Shown: piece after piece, positions 42,247 through 52,336 of the stretch
Layout of the letters: each line of letters starts with the position of its first letter
How positions within the stretch are numbered: position 1 is the stretch's first letter
NCBI GenBank assembly: GCA_965219855.1
Contig: CBDCOR010000015.1
Location: forward strand, 62,001 to 126,000
Direction: 5' to 3'
DNA from: CAUZIZ01 sp965219855
Lineage (GTDB): Bacteria > Acidobacteriota > UBA6911 > RPQK01 > JAJDTT01
Length of the DNA stretch: 64,000 nucleotides
The notes under the pieces: generated by a model
What the model saw: the letters and a program-made list of their open reading frames with translations, nothing else
What the model was told of the DNA's origin: nothing
Databases searched by the model: none
Position numbers and translations under genes: made by a program

Positions 42247-42642
42247 ATGGTAGATCTTGGCATGCAGAGGTTTCAAAACCAGTCGTTCAGGGGCAAGAGC
42301 GAGCCGTCCTATCTGTGGATGCCGCGTTGCATCGCTCTGGCTGGGCTGATGACCGGTCTGGTCCTGGGCTATGTCTGGTCGCAGGATGCTATTACCGGCA
42401 GCTCCTATCGAATCGAGGCGTTCAGACAGGAGAACGCCCAATTGGTCGACGCCATCGGTGCCCTTCGTGCCGAGGAATCGTCCCTCGTCAACCCGAAGAA
42501 GATTGATCGACTCGCCGCAGAGTTGGGCCTGGTCCGCTCTAACCACTCCGAAGTGCGGATCGTGGAGGGGGTTCCCCACTCGGAATCGGCCCAGAATCTG
42601 CTGGCAGAATCCATTCCTGTGCGCAAGGCCGCGAATGAATGA
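42247..42642 (+). CDS. ftsL: cell division protein FtsL
   Basis: 131 residues behind a strong AAAGGAGG. A short cytoplasmic N-terminus, one membrane helix (CIALAGLMTGLVLGYVW) and a coiled coil (YRIEAFRQENAQLVDAIGAL). Position between rsmH and ftsI and topology fit FtsL, which bridges FtsB/Q to FtsW-FtsI. Sequence identity in this family is low, so the call rests mostly on context and topology. It overlaps ftsI by 8 bp. Confidence 0.85.
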   Translation: MVDLGMQRFQNQSFRGKSEPSYLWMPRCIALAGLMTGLVLGYVWSQDAITGSSYRIEAFRQENAQLVDAIGALRAEESSLVNPKKIDRLAAELGLVRSNHSEVRIVEGVPHSESAQNLLAESIPVRKAANE

Positions 42643-44776
42643 GGGTACGAGCCGGGGAACTGCAGTACCCAGGACCAGCCGGCTTCTGATCTTCTATCTG
42701 TCAGTCGTGCTTTGGTTCGTGGCGGTGTCGATGCGACTGGTCCAGCTCCAGGTAGTTGAGAGCGACGACTATCAGGAGAAGGCTCTGCGGCAGCGGAAGG
42801 GTTACGTCGATTTCCGCTCACGCCGGGGCGAGATCCTGGATTGCCATCTGGAGGAATTCGCGATCAGCGTTGAAGCAGGTGTTGTGCAAGCTCATCCGCC
42901 CGAGGTCGCCGACCCGGCGGGAGCCGCACGGCAGCTGGCGTCTATTCTGGGGCTGACGGAGCAGGAGATTTACGACAAGCTCATTTCAGAAACGCGGTTT
43001 CGGTACCTTGGCAGAGAAATTTCTCCACGTCAGATGGCCCAGGTCAGGCAGCTAGGGCTAGCAGGTATCGACGTGGCGGAGGACAGCAAGCGGGTCTATC
43101 CCAACCGTGAATTGGCCGCACACGTTCTCGGGTTTGTCGGTGTCGACGGCAAAGGGCTGAGTGGCCTCGAGTTTGTCTACGATGACCAGATCAAGGGGCG
43201 TGCGGGTCGCGTCAACCTCCGCTTCGATGCCAAGCGCCGCCGCTATGGTCGAGAGTCCGATGAGCTGCCCACTCGCGGTAACGTCATGGTGCTCTACCTG
43301 GATCAGTCCATTCAGCATGCTGTAGAGCAGGTCTTGAACCGTACGGTAGAGTCCTACCGGGCCAAAAGCGGATCCGCCATTGTCATGAATGTCCAAAGCG
43401 GCGAAGTCCTGGCCATGGCTTCCTATCCTGGATTCAATCCCAATAGCTACAGCAAGTCCAAGCTGGAGAACTTTCGGAACCGAGCCATTCTGGACATCTA
43501 CGAACCTGGATCGACCTTCAAGATCGTCACTTTGGCGGCCGTTCTCAATGAGGGACTGTCGAATCCCGACGAGGCGATTGACTGTCGCGTCGGCACGGTG
43601 AGCCTGGGGGGGAAGGTCTACCGGGAGGCCACGAGGAGTTATCAGACCCTCACTTTCAAGGAGGTATTGGCCAAATCAAGCAACGTGGGTGCCATCAAGC
43701 TTGGACTTCGTCTGGGAGATGAGCGCCTGTATTCCTACATTCGAAAGTTCGGCTTTGGCGCCAAGACAGGAATCGAACTACCAGGAGAGCAGGTGGGGCT
43801 AGTTGCCCCACCCTCCCGCTGGTCCAAGGTTTCCATAGGGGCATTGTCAATTGGGCAGGAGATTGGCGTCACGCCGCTGCAGGTATTGCGAGCCTTAGCG
43901 GTTCTCGCCAACGACGGGTATCTGGTGAAGCCTCGAATCGTGAACAAGATTCTCTCGGCTCGGGGAGAAGTGCTTGACGAGTCCAAACCGGAACGGGAGG
44001 CGATTCTATCTCCTGTCACTGCCCGCGAGATGAGGGAGGCTTTGGCTCTCGCAGTAGAAGCGGGAACGGGAGGGAGGGCTCGCTTGAGTGGCTATTTCTC
44101 CGGCGGTAAGACGGGAACAGCGCAGAAGTTCGTCGATGGAGAATACTCTCGAACCAAGTACGTGGCTTCCTTCGCGGGTTTTGCCCCCGTGGACGATCCG
44201 GTATTGGCATCTATCGTAGTCATCGACGAACCGAAGGGAGCCTCATACGGAGGCGTCGTGGCCGCACCGGCCTTCAAACAGATCATGGAGCGATCCCTGA
44301 TCCACCTGAAAGTCCCGCGCGATCGGCCTGATCGAGCTGATCCGTCGGCCAAGCAATTCAGCGAGGGATCTGCTCCGGATGAAGAGCGTGCGGAGTCTCA
44401 GGTAGGCCGTGACGATTCCCGAGAGAAAGAAGGACTACCGGCTGAAAAGCTGGAGCAGACGGTCCTGGGCCTGATGGGTGAGAATCCTGTTCTTCATTCC
44501 AATCGAACGGTTACGGTGGCAACCGATTCCTTTCGAATGCCCGATTTCACGGGTCTCAGCCTACGAGAGGTCGCTCGAAAATGCTCTCGTCTGGGCCTGC
44601 GACTGCAGGTACACGGAAGTGGTGACGCTGTAGGACAGCGTCCACCATCCGGATCCCGAGTCTTCAAGGAGACGGTCAGCGAGGTGTTCTTCGGCAATAG
44701 GGGATCGTCCATTCATGCGACTAAGCAGATTGCTTTCCAGAGCACAGGTCGGGGCGTTGCTTCAGAACGGCAATGA
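42635..44776 (+). CDS. ftsI: peptidoglycan D,D-transpeptidase FtsI (PBP3) with PASTA domain
   Basis: 713 residues. One N-terminal membrane helix (LLIFYLSVVLWFVAVSMRL), then the dimerisation domain. The transpeptidase has Ser293 in GSTFK, SSN at 348-350 and KTGT at 492-495. A C-terminal PASTA domain (MPDFTGLSLREVARKCSRLG) is present, as in Spo VD/PBP2x-type proteins. The start ATG lies within the end of ftsL, and the 3' end runs 62 bp into murE. It cross-links septal peptidoglycan together with FtsW. Confidence 0.95.
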   Translation: MNEGTSRGTAVPRTSRLLIFYLSVVLWFVAVSMRLVQLQVVESDDYQEKALRQRKGYVDFRSRRGEILDCHLEEFAISVEAGVVQAHPPEVADPAGAARQLASILGLTEQEIYDKLISETRFRYLGREISPRQMAQVRQLGLAGIDVAEDSKRVYPNRELAAHVLGFVGVDGKGLSGLEFVYDDQIKGRAGRVNLRFDAKRRRYGRESDELPTRGNVMVLYLDQSIQHAVEQVLNRTVESYRAKSGSAIVMNVQSGEVLAMASYPGFNPNSYSKSKLENFRNRAILDIYEPGSTFKIVTLAAVLNEGLSNPDEAIDCRVGTVSLGGKVYREATRSYQTLTFKEVLAKSSNVGAIKLGLRLGDERLYSYIRKFGFGAKTGIELPGEQVGLVAPPSRWSKVSIGALSIGQEIGVTPLQVLRALAVLANDGYLVKPRIVNKILSARGEVLDESKPEREAILSPVTAREMREALALAVEAGTGGRARLSGYFSGGKTGTAQKFVDGEYSRTKYVASFAGFAPVDDPVLASIVVIDEPKGASYGGVVAAPAFKQIMERSLIHLKVPRDRPDRADPSAKQFSEGSAPDEERAESQVGRDDSREKEGLPAEKLEQTVLGLMGENPVLHSNRTVTVATDSFRMPDFTGLSLREVARKCSRLGLRLQVHGSGDAVGQRPPSGSRVFKETVSEVFFGNRGSSIHATKQIAFQSTGRGVASERQ

Positions 44777-46175
44777 CCAAAGCGATCCTGAGATCGGAGC
44801 TCTGGAATATGATTCACGTCGGGTCGTCAAGGACAGCCTGTTCTTTGCCATCAAAGGACTGGTCACGGACGGTCATATGCACCTCGACCAGGTTCTGCAG
44901 AAAGGGGCCGTAGCCGTTGCATCGGAGCGGGAAAAACCAAAGGGCTTTCCTCTGGCTTGGATTCGAGTCTCCTTCATCCGACCCTTCATGGCCTGCGTTG
45001 CCAACGCCTTCAACGGTCAGCCTTCCGAGCACCTTCAACTAGTCGGGATCACGGGCACCAATGGGAAGACTACGACTGCCTTCCTGATCTACGCCATGAT
45101 GGAGCAGGAGGCCCCAGGTCTTCTGCTCGGCACCGTTCACGCCTCCCTTCATGGGAGGAGTCGGGAAACTGAGCGAACCACGCCCGAGGCGATTGATGTC
45201 CAGCGGATCCTGTCCGAAGCCGTTCAGGAGGGTTGTCGTTGGGGTGCCGTGGAGGTTTCTTCTCACGCGCTCGCATTTCACCGGGTCTACAAGTGCTGCT
45301 TCCCGGTAGGGGTCTTTACGAATCTGAGTCAAGATCATCTGGACTTCCATCAGACTCTGGAGGAATATTTTCAGGCCAAGCACCTGCTCTTCCGCCATTC
45401 CTACAACCCGGGACTCCGCTCTGTCGTTCTCAATCAGGATGACTGTTACGCCCGAAGAATCGAGCCGCCCCCGGGCACGCGCGTTGTCACCTTCGGCCTC
45501 GATCGGAATGCCGATGTCTTTCCGTTGGCCCAACAAACCTCGGTGGATGCGACCGAAGTGGACCTCAGCTTCTTCGATCGCAGACTCTCTCTCCGCAGTT
45601 CGCTTCTGGGTGAACACAATCTCTACAATCTCATGTCCGCCGCCGCTGCCTGCCACCTGATCGGTGTCTCCGACGACCATATTCGTCGAGGCGTGGCGAG
45701 CTTGAAGCGAGTGCCAGGAAGGTTCGAGAGGGTTGCCGTGAACCGCGATTATGCTGTTCTGGTCGATTTTGCCCACACTCCCATCGCCTTGAAGAAGGTC
45801 CTCGATTTCTGTCGCCAACTGACTCAGAGGCGCGTTCTCTGTGTCTTCGGCTGTGGAGGGGATCGGGACCGTGGCAAGCGTCCCCAGATGGGCGCCATCG
45901 CGGTAGAGGGAGCCGATTGGGCTTTCATTACTTCGGACAACCCGCGAAGCGAGGATCCGGCCGAGATCATCCGAGAAATCTGTTCCGGCATTCCCGAAGG
46001 CGCTACCAATTACGAAACCATTGCGGATCGGAGGGGCGCGATCGACCGGGCCCTGGAGGTTGCCAACCCGGGGGACATCGTTCTGGTGGCGGGGAAGGGA
46101 CACGAGGCCTACCAGGAAATCCAGGGTGAGAAGATCCCTTTCGACGACCGAAAAGTCGTGCGGGAATTGGCATGA
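44715..46175 (+). CDS. murE: UDP-MurNAc-tripeptide synthetase (meso-DAP adding)
   Basis: 486 residues. GTNGKTT at 114-120 binds ATP. The DNPRSEDP motif selects meso-diaminopimelate rather than Lys, so the peptidoglycan should be of the DAP type. GKGHEAYQEI closes the protein. It overlaps the end of ftsI and shares 4 bp with murF. Confidence 0.96.
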   Translation: MRLSRLLSRAQVGALLQNGNDQSDPEIGALEYDSRRVVKDSLFFAIKGLVTDGHMHLDQVLQKGAVAVASEREKPKGFPLAWIRVSFIRPFMACVANAFNGQPSEHLQLVGITGTNGKTTTAFLIYAMMEQEAPGLLLGTVHASLHGRSRETERTTPEAIDVQRILSEAVQEGCRWGAVEVSSHALAFHRVYKCCFPVGVFTNLSQDHLDFHQTLEEYFQAKHLLFRHSYNPGLRSVVLNQDDCYARRIEPPPGTRVVTFGLDRNADVFPLAQQTSVDATEVDLSFFDRRLSLRSSLLGEHNLYNLMSAAAACHLIGVSDDHIRRGVASLKRVPGRFERVAVNRDYAVLVDFAHTPIALKKVLDFCRQLTQRRVLCVFGCGGDRDRGKRPQMGAIAVEGADWAFITSDNPRSEDPAEIIREICSGIPEGATNYETIADRRGAIDRALEVANPGDIVLVAGKGHEAYQEIQGEKIPFDDRKVVRELA

Positions 46176-47593
46176 TTGAACTGACACTGGAGGAAGCGAT
46201 AGAGGCCATGGAGGCTTCCTGGGCAGATCAAGAGAGCTCGCACCGGGTCAGCCATGGCCCGTTTCCAGCAGTGACTATCGATACCCGCAGCGTTGAGCCC
46301 GGGGTGTGCTTCATTGCACTTGAGGGGAAGCGTCATAACGGGCACAAGTTCATCCCCGAGGCACTCCAAGGGGGCGCTGCGATCATTGTCTCTTCAGCGC
46401 CGCTAGCGGAACGTTCCAACTGGGAGGACCGGATTTTTCTCCAGGTTCCGGATACCACTCAGGCCCTCCAGAGGCTTGCCCGCTGTGTTCGGAAGAAGTG
46501 GTCCCGCTCGATCATCGGAGTCACGGGAAGCATCGGCAAGACCACCACGCGGGTCTTTACCACGGAACTACTGGGCCAAAGATTCCTTACGTTTCAGTCG
46601 CCCGCAAATTTCAATAATGAGATCGGAGTCCCTCTGTCCCTGCTTCGGTTGACGCAGGAACACGAGCTGGCAGTCCTGGAACTGGGGATGAATCACCCCG
46701 GTGAGATTCGGTCTCTGGCAGAAATCTGCAGTCCCGATGCGGCTGTGATTACCAATGTGGCAGCGGTGCACCTCGAGTTTTTCCCCGGTCTCGACGCGAT
46801 TGCAGCAGCGAAAGGAGAGATTCTAGAATCGCTTCCGCAGGAGGGGATCCTGTTTTTCAATGCGGACGATTTCCGTGTCTCCACTCTGGCCACACGCTAT
46901 TCAGGCAGGAAGGTCTCTTTCGCACTGCACAACCCTGCTGATGTCCGGATCTTGAATGCACGCTCCGAGGCTCTATCCAAGACAGCGTTCGAGTTTGAGA
47001 TCGCTGGATGTCAACATGCCACATCGGTGCCCTTTGTTGGCCGTCACTTCCTTTATGACCTGGCGGCAGCCATCGCTGTAGCATCGGCTTTCGACTTGAC
47101 GCCGGAGCAAGTTTGCGAGGGAGTCTCCCGGCTTACCCCACCGTCGATGCGCGGGAAGATCCTACAGCTCGATCGACGCAATGGTGAACCGCTCACAATC
47201 TGGGATGACTCCTACAACTCCAGTCCCAGCGCGGTTGAAATCGTGCTGGAGACGGTTGCCGATCTTCGGGAGTTTCGGCGCAAGATCCTGGTCCTCGGTG
47301 AGATGCTCGAATTGGGACCCGACTCACCCCAGTTACACCGTGGGGTGGGCCGGGCTGCGGCAAAAACCAGGCCCGACCTGCTGATTGCCGTAGGAGGGAA
47401 CGGCAGTCACATTGCCGAGGGAGCGATCCGGGAAGGGTTGTCAGCCCGGAATGTGGTGCAGTTTGAGAGTTCGGAAGAGGCAGCAGGGTATCTTGCCAGT
47501 GTGGTCCACGGTGGAGATTTTCTGCTGGTCAAGGGCTCTCGAGGCGTCCGAATGGATCGGGTTGTTCGATTTTTGGAGGGGGAAGCACGTTGA
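46172..47593 (+). CDS. murF: UDP-MurNAc-tripeptide D-Ala-D-Ala ligase
   Basis: 473 residues. The ATP motif GSIGKTT is at 119-125, with NFNNEIGVPLSLL and DDSYNSSPSA in the central and C-terminal domains. It adds D-Ala-D-Ala to complete the pentapeptide. The start overlaps the murE stop (ATGA) and its stop overlaps the TTG of mraY, showing tight coupling. The ligase that makes D-Ala-D-Ala (ddl) is not in this cluster. Confidence 0.96.
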   Translation: MIELTLEEAIEAMEASWADQESSHRVSHGPFPAVTIDTRSVEPGVCFIALEGKRHNGHKFIPEALQGGAAIIVSSAPLAERSNWEDRIFLQVPDTTQALQRLARCVRKKWSRSIIGVTGSIGKTTTRVFTTELLGQRFLTFQSPANFNNEIGVPLSLLRLTQEHELAVLELGMNHPGEIRSLAEICSPDAAVITNVAAVHLEFFPGLDAIAAAKGEILESLPQEGILFFNADDFRVSTLATRYSGRKVSFALHNPADVRILNARSEALSKTAFEFEIAGCQHATSVPFVGRHFLYDLAAAIAVASAFDLTPEQVCEGVSRLTPPSMRGKILQLDRRNGEPLTIWDDSYNSSPSAVEIVLETVADLREFRRKILVLGEMLELGPDSPQLHRGVGRAAAKTRPDLLIAVGGNGSHIAEGAIREGLSARNVVQFESSEEAAGYLASVVHGGDFLLVKGSRGVRMDRVVRFLEGEAR

Positions 47594-48702
47594 TCTACCA
47601 CATCCTGTATGCGTTCCACGATGAGTTCTCGGTGTTGAACGTGGTGAGATATATCACCTTCCGAACGGCTTATGCCTCCCTCACTGCCCTGCTCATCAGC
47701 ATGCTGCTGGGGCCATGGTTGATTAGAAAGCTGAAGGCATTTCAGATCGGTCAATACATCAGGCAAGACGGTCCGGCTAGCCACCACGAAAAGGCGGGTA
47801 CTCCCACCATGGGTGGCCTTCTGATCGTGATAAGCATCCTCCTCCCCACCCTTCTTTGGGCTGATCTGACCAATTTCTACATCTGGATTGCCGTGTCATC
47901 CCTCCTGCTCTTCGCTGCTGTGGGGCTGATCGATGACTATCTGAAAATAGCCAACAAGAGATCTATGGGTCTGCGTGGCCGCTCGAAGGTTCTAATGCAG
48001 GTGCTCATCGCAGGCGGTGTAGGTCTTACTCTAATTGCCTTGCACGACTGGGGGCTCTACAGCACCCAGCTGAGTGTGCCTGTCTTCAAGCGTTTTACTC
48101 CCGAAATGGACTGGATCATTCTAGGTGTCTCAACCTTTATACCCCTGATCATCTTCACCTCCCTTGTCATCGTTGGAAGCTCCAACGCGGTGAACCTGAC
48201 TGACGGGTTGGATGGTCTTGCCTCGGGCCTGGTCGTGATCGCAGCCTCGGCCCTCACGGTGCTCACGTACGTCACTGGGCATGCGACGTTCGCGACGTAT
48301 CTGGGCCTCATCAAGAACACCTATGCTAGTGAGTTGACAATTTTCTGCGGAGCCATGGTAGGCGCCAGCCTGGGGTTCCTCTGGTACAACACGCATCCGG
48401 CACAAATCTTCATGGGTGATGTGGGCTCGATGTCCCTGGGCGGCGCAATTGGGACCGTCGCCGTCCTGATCAAACAAGAGTTGTTGCTCTTCTCGATCGG
48501 TGGAATCTTCGTGCTAGAGGCGCTCTCGGTCATTCTGCAGGTCGCCTTCTTCAAGCTAAGCGGCAAGCGTTTGCTGCGAATGGCTCCCTTGCACCATCAC
48601 TTCGAGCTGCTGGGTTGGGAGGAGCCGAAGGTGGTGGTGCGCTTCTGGCTGGTGGGCCTGATTTTCGCTCTATTCAGCCTGACGACGTTGAAGTTGAGGT
48701 AA
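47590..48702 (+). CDS. mraY: phospho-MurNAc-pentapeptide translocase
   Basis: 370 residues with about ten membrane helices, from TTG. The catalytic Asp pair region LIDDYLKIANK, the NLTDGLDGLA loop and FMGDVGSMSLGG are diagnostic; HHEKAGTPTMGG is near the N-terminus. It moves phospho-MurNAc-pentapeptide to undecaprenyl phosphate to make lipid I. Confidence 0.97.
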   Translation: MIYHILYAFHDEFSVLNVVRYITFRTAYASLTALLISMLLGPWLIRKLKAFQIGQYIRQDGPASHHEKAGTPTMGGLLIVISILLPTLLWADLTNFYIWIAVSSLLLFAAVGLIDDYLKIANKRSMGLRGRSKVLMQVLIAGGVGLTLIALHDWGLYSTQLSVPVFKRFTPEMDWIILGVSTFIPLIIFTSLVIVGSSNAVNLTDGLDGLASGLVVIAASALTVLTYVTGHATFATYLGLIKNTYASELTIFCGAMVGASLGFLWYNTHPAQIFMGDVGSMSLGGAIGTVAVLIKQELLLFSIGGIFVLEALSVILQVAFFKLSGKRLLRMAPLHHHFELLGWEEPKVVVRFWLVGLIFALFSLTTLKLR

Positions 48703-48712
48703 GGAAAGGCAG

Positions 48713-50083
48713 TTGGGGGAGCGTGTTCCGGAATTGCAGGGGAAAAGCGTTCTGGTGGTCGGATTTGCCCGCAGCGGGCTAGCGGCAACCAATCTTCTCC
48801 TTCGAAAAGGGGCAAAAGTCACCGTCACCGATCTGAGGGCACAGGAAACATTGCAAGAGCAGATCGAAAGACTTGCCAGGCCCGTCCAAATGGTCTTCGG
48901 CCGGCACCAACAGCAAGATTTTATGGAGGCTGATCTCATAGTCCCGAGCCCCGGTGTTCCAACCCATCAAGGCCTGCTTCAGCAAGCCGCAGAGGCCGGG
49001 ATTCCGATCTGGAGTGAGGTGGAACTTGCCTATCGCTTCCTCAAGGGCTCCTTCATCGGAGTTACCGGAACCAATGGCAAGACAACGACAACCGCGCTCA
49101 CGGGGGCTCTGTTCGAGCGGGCTGGAATTCCCCACGCAGTTGCCGGCAACATCGGAAAGCCCCTCACCGAGTTGGTGGACCAGAGGAGCGAAGACCGGGT
49201 CTTCATCGTCGAGCTTTCTTCCTTCCAGCTGGAGACGATCCAGAGCTTCGGATGCAGGATCGCTCTGGTATTGAACTTGACACCGGATCACCTGGACCGA
49301 CACCAGAGCTTCGAGGAATACGCCCAGGCCAAGCGACGCATCCTTCTCAATCAGACTGCCGAAGACTTCGCCGTGCTGAATGCAGACGATCCCAATTCGA
49401 GGGCGATGGGTGAGAATTGCGCGGCTCGAGTCTTTCTCTTCAGCGAACGGCAGCCGCTGGACGAGGGAATTTCGGTAGAGGCGGGACAGATCTGGATCCG
49501 CTGGGAAGGAAACGAATATCTGGTCATGTCCGTGGAGGAGATCCGGATGCCGGGACGCCACAACCTCCAGAACGTCCTGGCCGCTGTTGCCTCGGGCTTT
49601 CTGAAAGGATTGGACCCCAGTCTGATGGCACAGGTCTCCCGTAATTTCGCGGGCGTGGAACATCGACTGGAGCAAATCGGTAGCCGAGCAGGAGTTCAAT
49701 TCTACAACGACTCCAAGGCTACCAACGTGGAAGCTGCAGCCCGGGCTCTGGAAGCTCTCGAAGGACCCTTGATTGTCATCATGGGGGGAAGGGACAAGGG
49801 GGCAGATTTCGGAGAGTTAAGGCACCTGATGCAAGACAAGGTCAAGCTGCTGATCTTGCTGGGAGAAGCTCGTAGCAGGATTCGCAGTGCCCTACAGGGC
49901 CGCGTCGAGGCCAGGCATGCTGGCGACATGGTAGAGGCGGTTGCGCTGGCGATTGATAGGGCCAAACCGGGGGACACGGTGCTGCTGGCGCCGGCCTGTG
50001 CCAGCTTCGACATGTTTGATGACTTTGAGCATAGAGGCCGCGCCTTCAAGGAAGCCGTGGCACAGATCGACCTCGAGAAATGA
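48713..50083 (+). CDS. murD: UDP-MurNAc-L-Ala D-Glu ligase
   Basis: 456 residues from TTG behind AAGGAAAGG. The N-terminal Rossmann VVGFARSGLAA, GTNGKTTT at 119-126 and NDSKATNVEA are conserved. It adds D-Glu to UDP-MurNAc-L-Ala in the cytoplasm. Confidence 0.96.
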   Translation: MGERVPELQGKSVLVVGFARSGLAATNLLLRKGAKVTVTDLRAQETLQEQIERLARPVQMVFGRHQQQDFMEADLIVPSPGVPTHQGLLQQAAEAGIPIWSEVELAYRFLKGSFIGVTGTNGKTTTTALTGALFERAGIPHAVAGNIGKPLTELVDQRSEDRVFIVELSSFQLETIQSFGCRIALVLNLTPDHLDRHQSFEEYAQAKRRILLNQTAEDFAVLNADDPNSRAMGENCAARVFLFSERQPLDEGISVEAGQIWIRWEGNEYLVMSVEEIRMPGRHNLQNVLAAVASGFLKGLDPSLMAQVSRNFAGVEHRLEQIGSRAGVQFYNDSKATNVEAAARALEALEGPLIVIMGGRDKGADFGELRHLMQDKVKLLILLGEARSRIRSALQGRVEARHAGDMVEAVALAIDRAKPGDTVLLAPACASFDMFDDFEHRGRAFKEAVAQIDLEK

Positions 50084-50093
50084 GGTACTAAGC

Positions 50094-51188
50094 GTGAGTC
50101 AGAGAATGCCCTACGATGAGGGCGTCTTGTTAATTGTCCTGGTCCTGGTCGGATTCGGGCTCGTAATGGTAGGGAGCGCCTCCGGCCACATCTCCCAGGA
50201 ACTTTACGGATCGAATACCGATATTTTCGCAAGGCAGCTGATCGCGGTCCTGATTGGACTCGTGATTCTCCACCTGGGCATGACTACCGATTACCGTCGT
50301 TATGAGCATCCAGCCGTTATCTGCAGTCTATTTGTTGGGGCCATCCTCCTCCTCATAATTCCCCTGCTTGGACCCGCTGGCACCGGGGTCCGCCGCTGGA
50401 TCTCTCTGGGACCGGTGAGCTTTCAGCCATCAGAAATGGCAAAGCTTGTACTGGTGCTGTTCTCCGCCTTCTACCTGGTGCGCTACCGCGAGTCAATTCC
50501 ATCGATCAAGGGTCTGCTTCCCTATCTCGGACTCGTGGCTCTGCCGCTGGTGCTGATTCTCATGGGGCGAGATCTGGGTACCGCGGCTGCGATTGCTTTC
50601 ACCGCGTGTTTGCTGCTCTATCTGGGAGGAGGGCCTCTCAAGTACCTGTTGGGTCTCTTGTTGGCGGCCATTCCCATTCTCTACTTTCTGGTGTTCGACG
50701 TCGAATACCGACGAAACCGGCTTCTTGCATTCTGGGATCCCTCCGCGGACCCCTATGGAATCGGCTATCAAGTGCGACAGAGTCTGATTGCGGTTGGTTC
50801 TGGGGGATGGACGGGTCAGGGATTCGCCAACGGGAAACAGAAACTTTCTTTTCTGCCAGAGTCCCATACTGACTTCATTTTTGCCGTCGTTGGCGAGGAG
50901 CTGGGATTGCTCGGCTGTGTTTGTCTGCTGGTCCTTTTTGCGCTTCTCTTCTGGAGAGGCGTACGCATCGCGCTTCGAGCGGACACGTCTTTTGGTTCCT
51001 ATTTGGCCCTGGGTATCGTCTGCATGATCGTGCTCCAGGGACTCATCAACATGAGCGTCGCTGTGAGCCTTGTTCCTACCAAGGGAATTCCGCTTCCCTT
51101 CATATCGGTCGGAGGCTCCTCCATGTTGGTAATGATGGCAGGCGTCGGAATTCTGTTGAACATCTCTAGACGCTGTCGTCAGGGCTAG
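50094..51188 (+). CDS. ftsW: septal peptidoglycan polymerase FtsW
   Basis: 364 residues from GTG behind GAGGT. About ten membrane helices. GVRRWISLGPVSFQPSEMAK, RDLGTA and IPLPFISVGGSS are SEDS-family signatures. It polymerises lipid II with FtsI. Further in-frame codons upstream lie within murD and are not conserved. The last base of its stop is the first base of the murG GTG. Confidence 0.95.
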   Translation: MSQRMPYDEGVLLIVLVLVGFGLVMVGSASGHISQELYGSNTDIFARQLIAVLIGLVILHLGMTTDYRRYEHPAVICSLFVGAILLLIIPLLGPAGTGVRRWISLGPVSFQPSEMAKLVLVLFSAFYLVRYRESIPSIKGLLPYLGLVALPLVLILMGRDLGTAAAIAFTACLLLYLGGGPLKYLLGLLLAAIPILYFLVFDVEYRRNRLLAFWDPSADPYGIGYQVRQSLIAVGSGGWTGQGFANGKQKLSFLPESHTDFIFAVVGEELGLLGCVCLLVLFALLFWRGVRIALRADTSFGSYLALGIVCMIVLQGLINMSVAVSLVPTKGIPLPFISVGGSSMLVMMAGVGILLNISRRCRQG

Positions 51189-52336
51189 TGGTGGGTAAGA
51201 AAACGGGGAAACGCATAATCTTCGCGGGAGGTGGAACCGGCGGACACGTCTTCATGGCCGTGGCGATCACTCAATACCTGAGAGATCAGGACCCCGGGGT
51301 TGGCATCCGCTTCGTGGGTACTCCTGGAGGACTGGAGAATCGGATCCTGCCCTCCCTGTGTATCGATCTGGACATCCTTGAGGTCGGAAAGCTGAAGAGG
51401 GTGGGCGCCTTGAAGGGAGTTTCGACGCTACTCCAGCTGCCAGGATCCCTGCTGAAAGCCCGCCGGATCTTGAAGTCTTTCTCGCCTTCAGTAGTGGTCG
51501 GACTGGGTGGATACTCCTCTGGCCCGGTTGTACTGGTGGCGGCCTGGATGGGGATTCCCTGTCTTCTGATCGAGCCCAACTCACAGCCGGGATTGACCAA
51601 TCGGCTGCTTTCCCGCTGGGTGGATCGGGCGGCGGTCGCATTCGAGGAAAGTGTCCGATGGTTCGGCTCGAAGGCACGCCTGACAGGGATTCCCGTCCGA
51701 AAGGAGTTCTACCAGGTGCCTGAGATCGGCTCGACCTCGGGACCATTGCAGGTGCTCGTGTTCGGAGGAAGTCAGGGTAGTCAGGCAATCAATACCCTGG
51801 TCTGCGCGGCGCTGCCCTTCCTTTCGGCCACTTCGGTGAAGCTCGCCCATCAGACCGGACCAGCTGATTATTCTCGAGTGAAGCAATGTTACGATTCCCG
51901 CGGTTTTTCCGCCGAAGTGGTGCCCTTTATCAATGCCATGCCGGGCTATTTCAGCCGTGCGGATCTGATCGTTTCTCGGTCTGGTGCCTCCACGGTCGCC
52001 GAGATCGCGGCGGCGGGGCGACCCTCGATCTTGATCCCGTTTCCCTACGCGTCTGATGATCACCAGAGAAAGAATGCCCGCGCTCTGGAAAGACAGAATG
52101 CAGCTCTGGTTATCGAACAAGACAAGGCGACAGGGCGGGATCTGGCCACGATGCTGAGCTCGCTGGCCAAAGACAGAGAGCGCCTGCGCGCGATGGCGGC
52201 TGCCAGTAGGCGTGTCTCTCGACCCGATAGCGTCAATCGAATCGCCCAGATGATGGACGAACTGGTAATAGTAGGATCCAAGGTTGCGGGAACTGGCGAA
52301 GGGCAATCTCCGGGAAGTAATGGCGATGCTGGATGA
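51188..52336 (+). CDS. murG: lipid II synthase MurG (GlcNAc transferase)
   Basis: 382 residues from GTG. FAGGGTGGHVFMA is the lipid-binding loop, GGYSSGPVVLVA the second G-loop, GGSQGSQAIN and RSGASTVAEIAA bind UDP-GlcNAc. It acts at the inner face of the membrane on lipid I. The C-terminal tail overlaps the beginning of murC by about 17 bp. Confidence 0.96.
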   Translation: MVGKKTGKRIIFAGGGTGGHVFMAVAITQYLRDQDPGVGIRFVGTPGGLENRILPSLCIDLDILEVGKLKRVGALKGVSTLLQLPGSLLKARRILKSFSPSVVVGLGGYSSGPVVLVAAWMGIPCLLIEPNSQPGLTNRLLSRWVDRAAVAFEESVRWFGSKARLTGIPVRKEFYQVPEIGSTSGPLQVLVFGGSQGSQAINTLVCAALPFLSATSVKLAHQTGPADYSRVKQCYDSRGFSAEVVPFINAMPGYFSRADLIVSRSGASTVAEIAAAGRPSILIPFPYASDDHQRKNARALERQNAALVIEQDKATGRDLATMLSSLAKDRERLRAMAAASRRVSRPDSVNRIAQMMDELVIVGSKVAGTGEGQSPGSNGDAG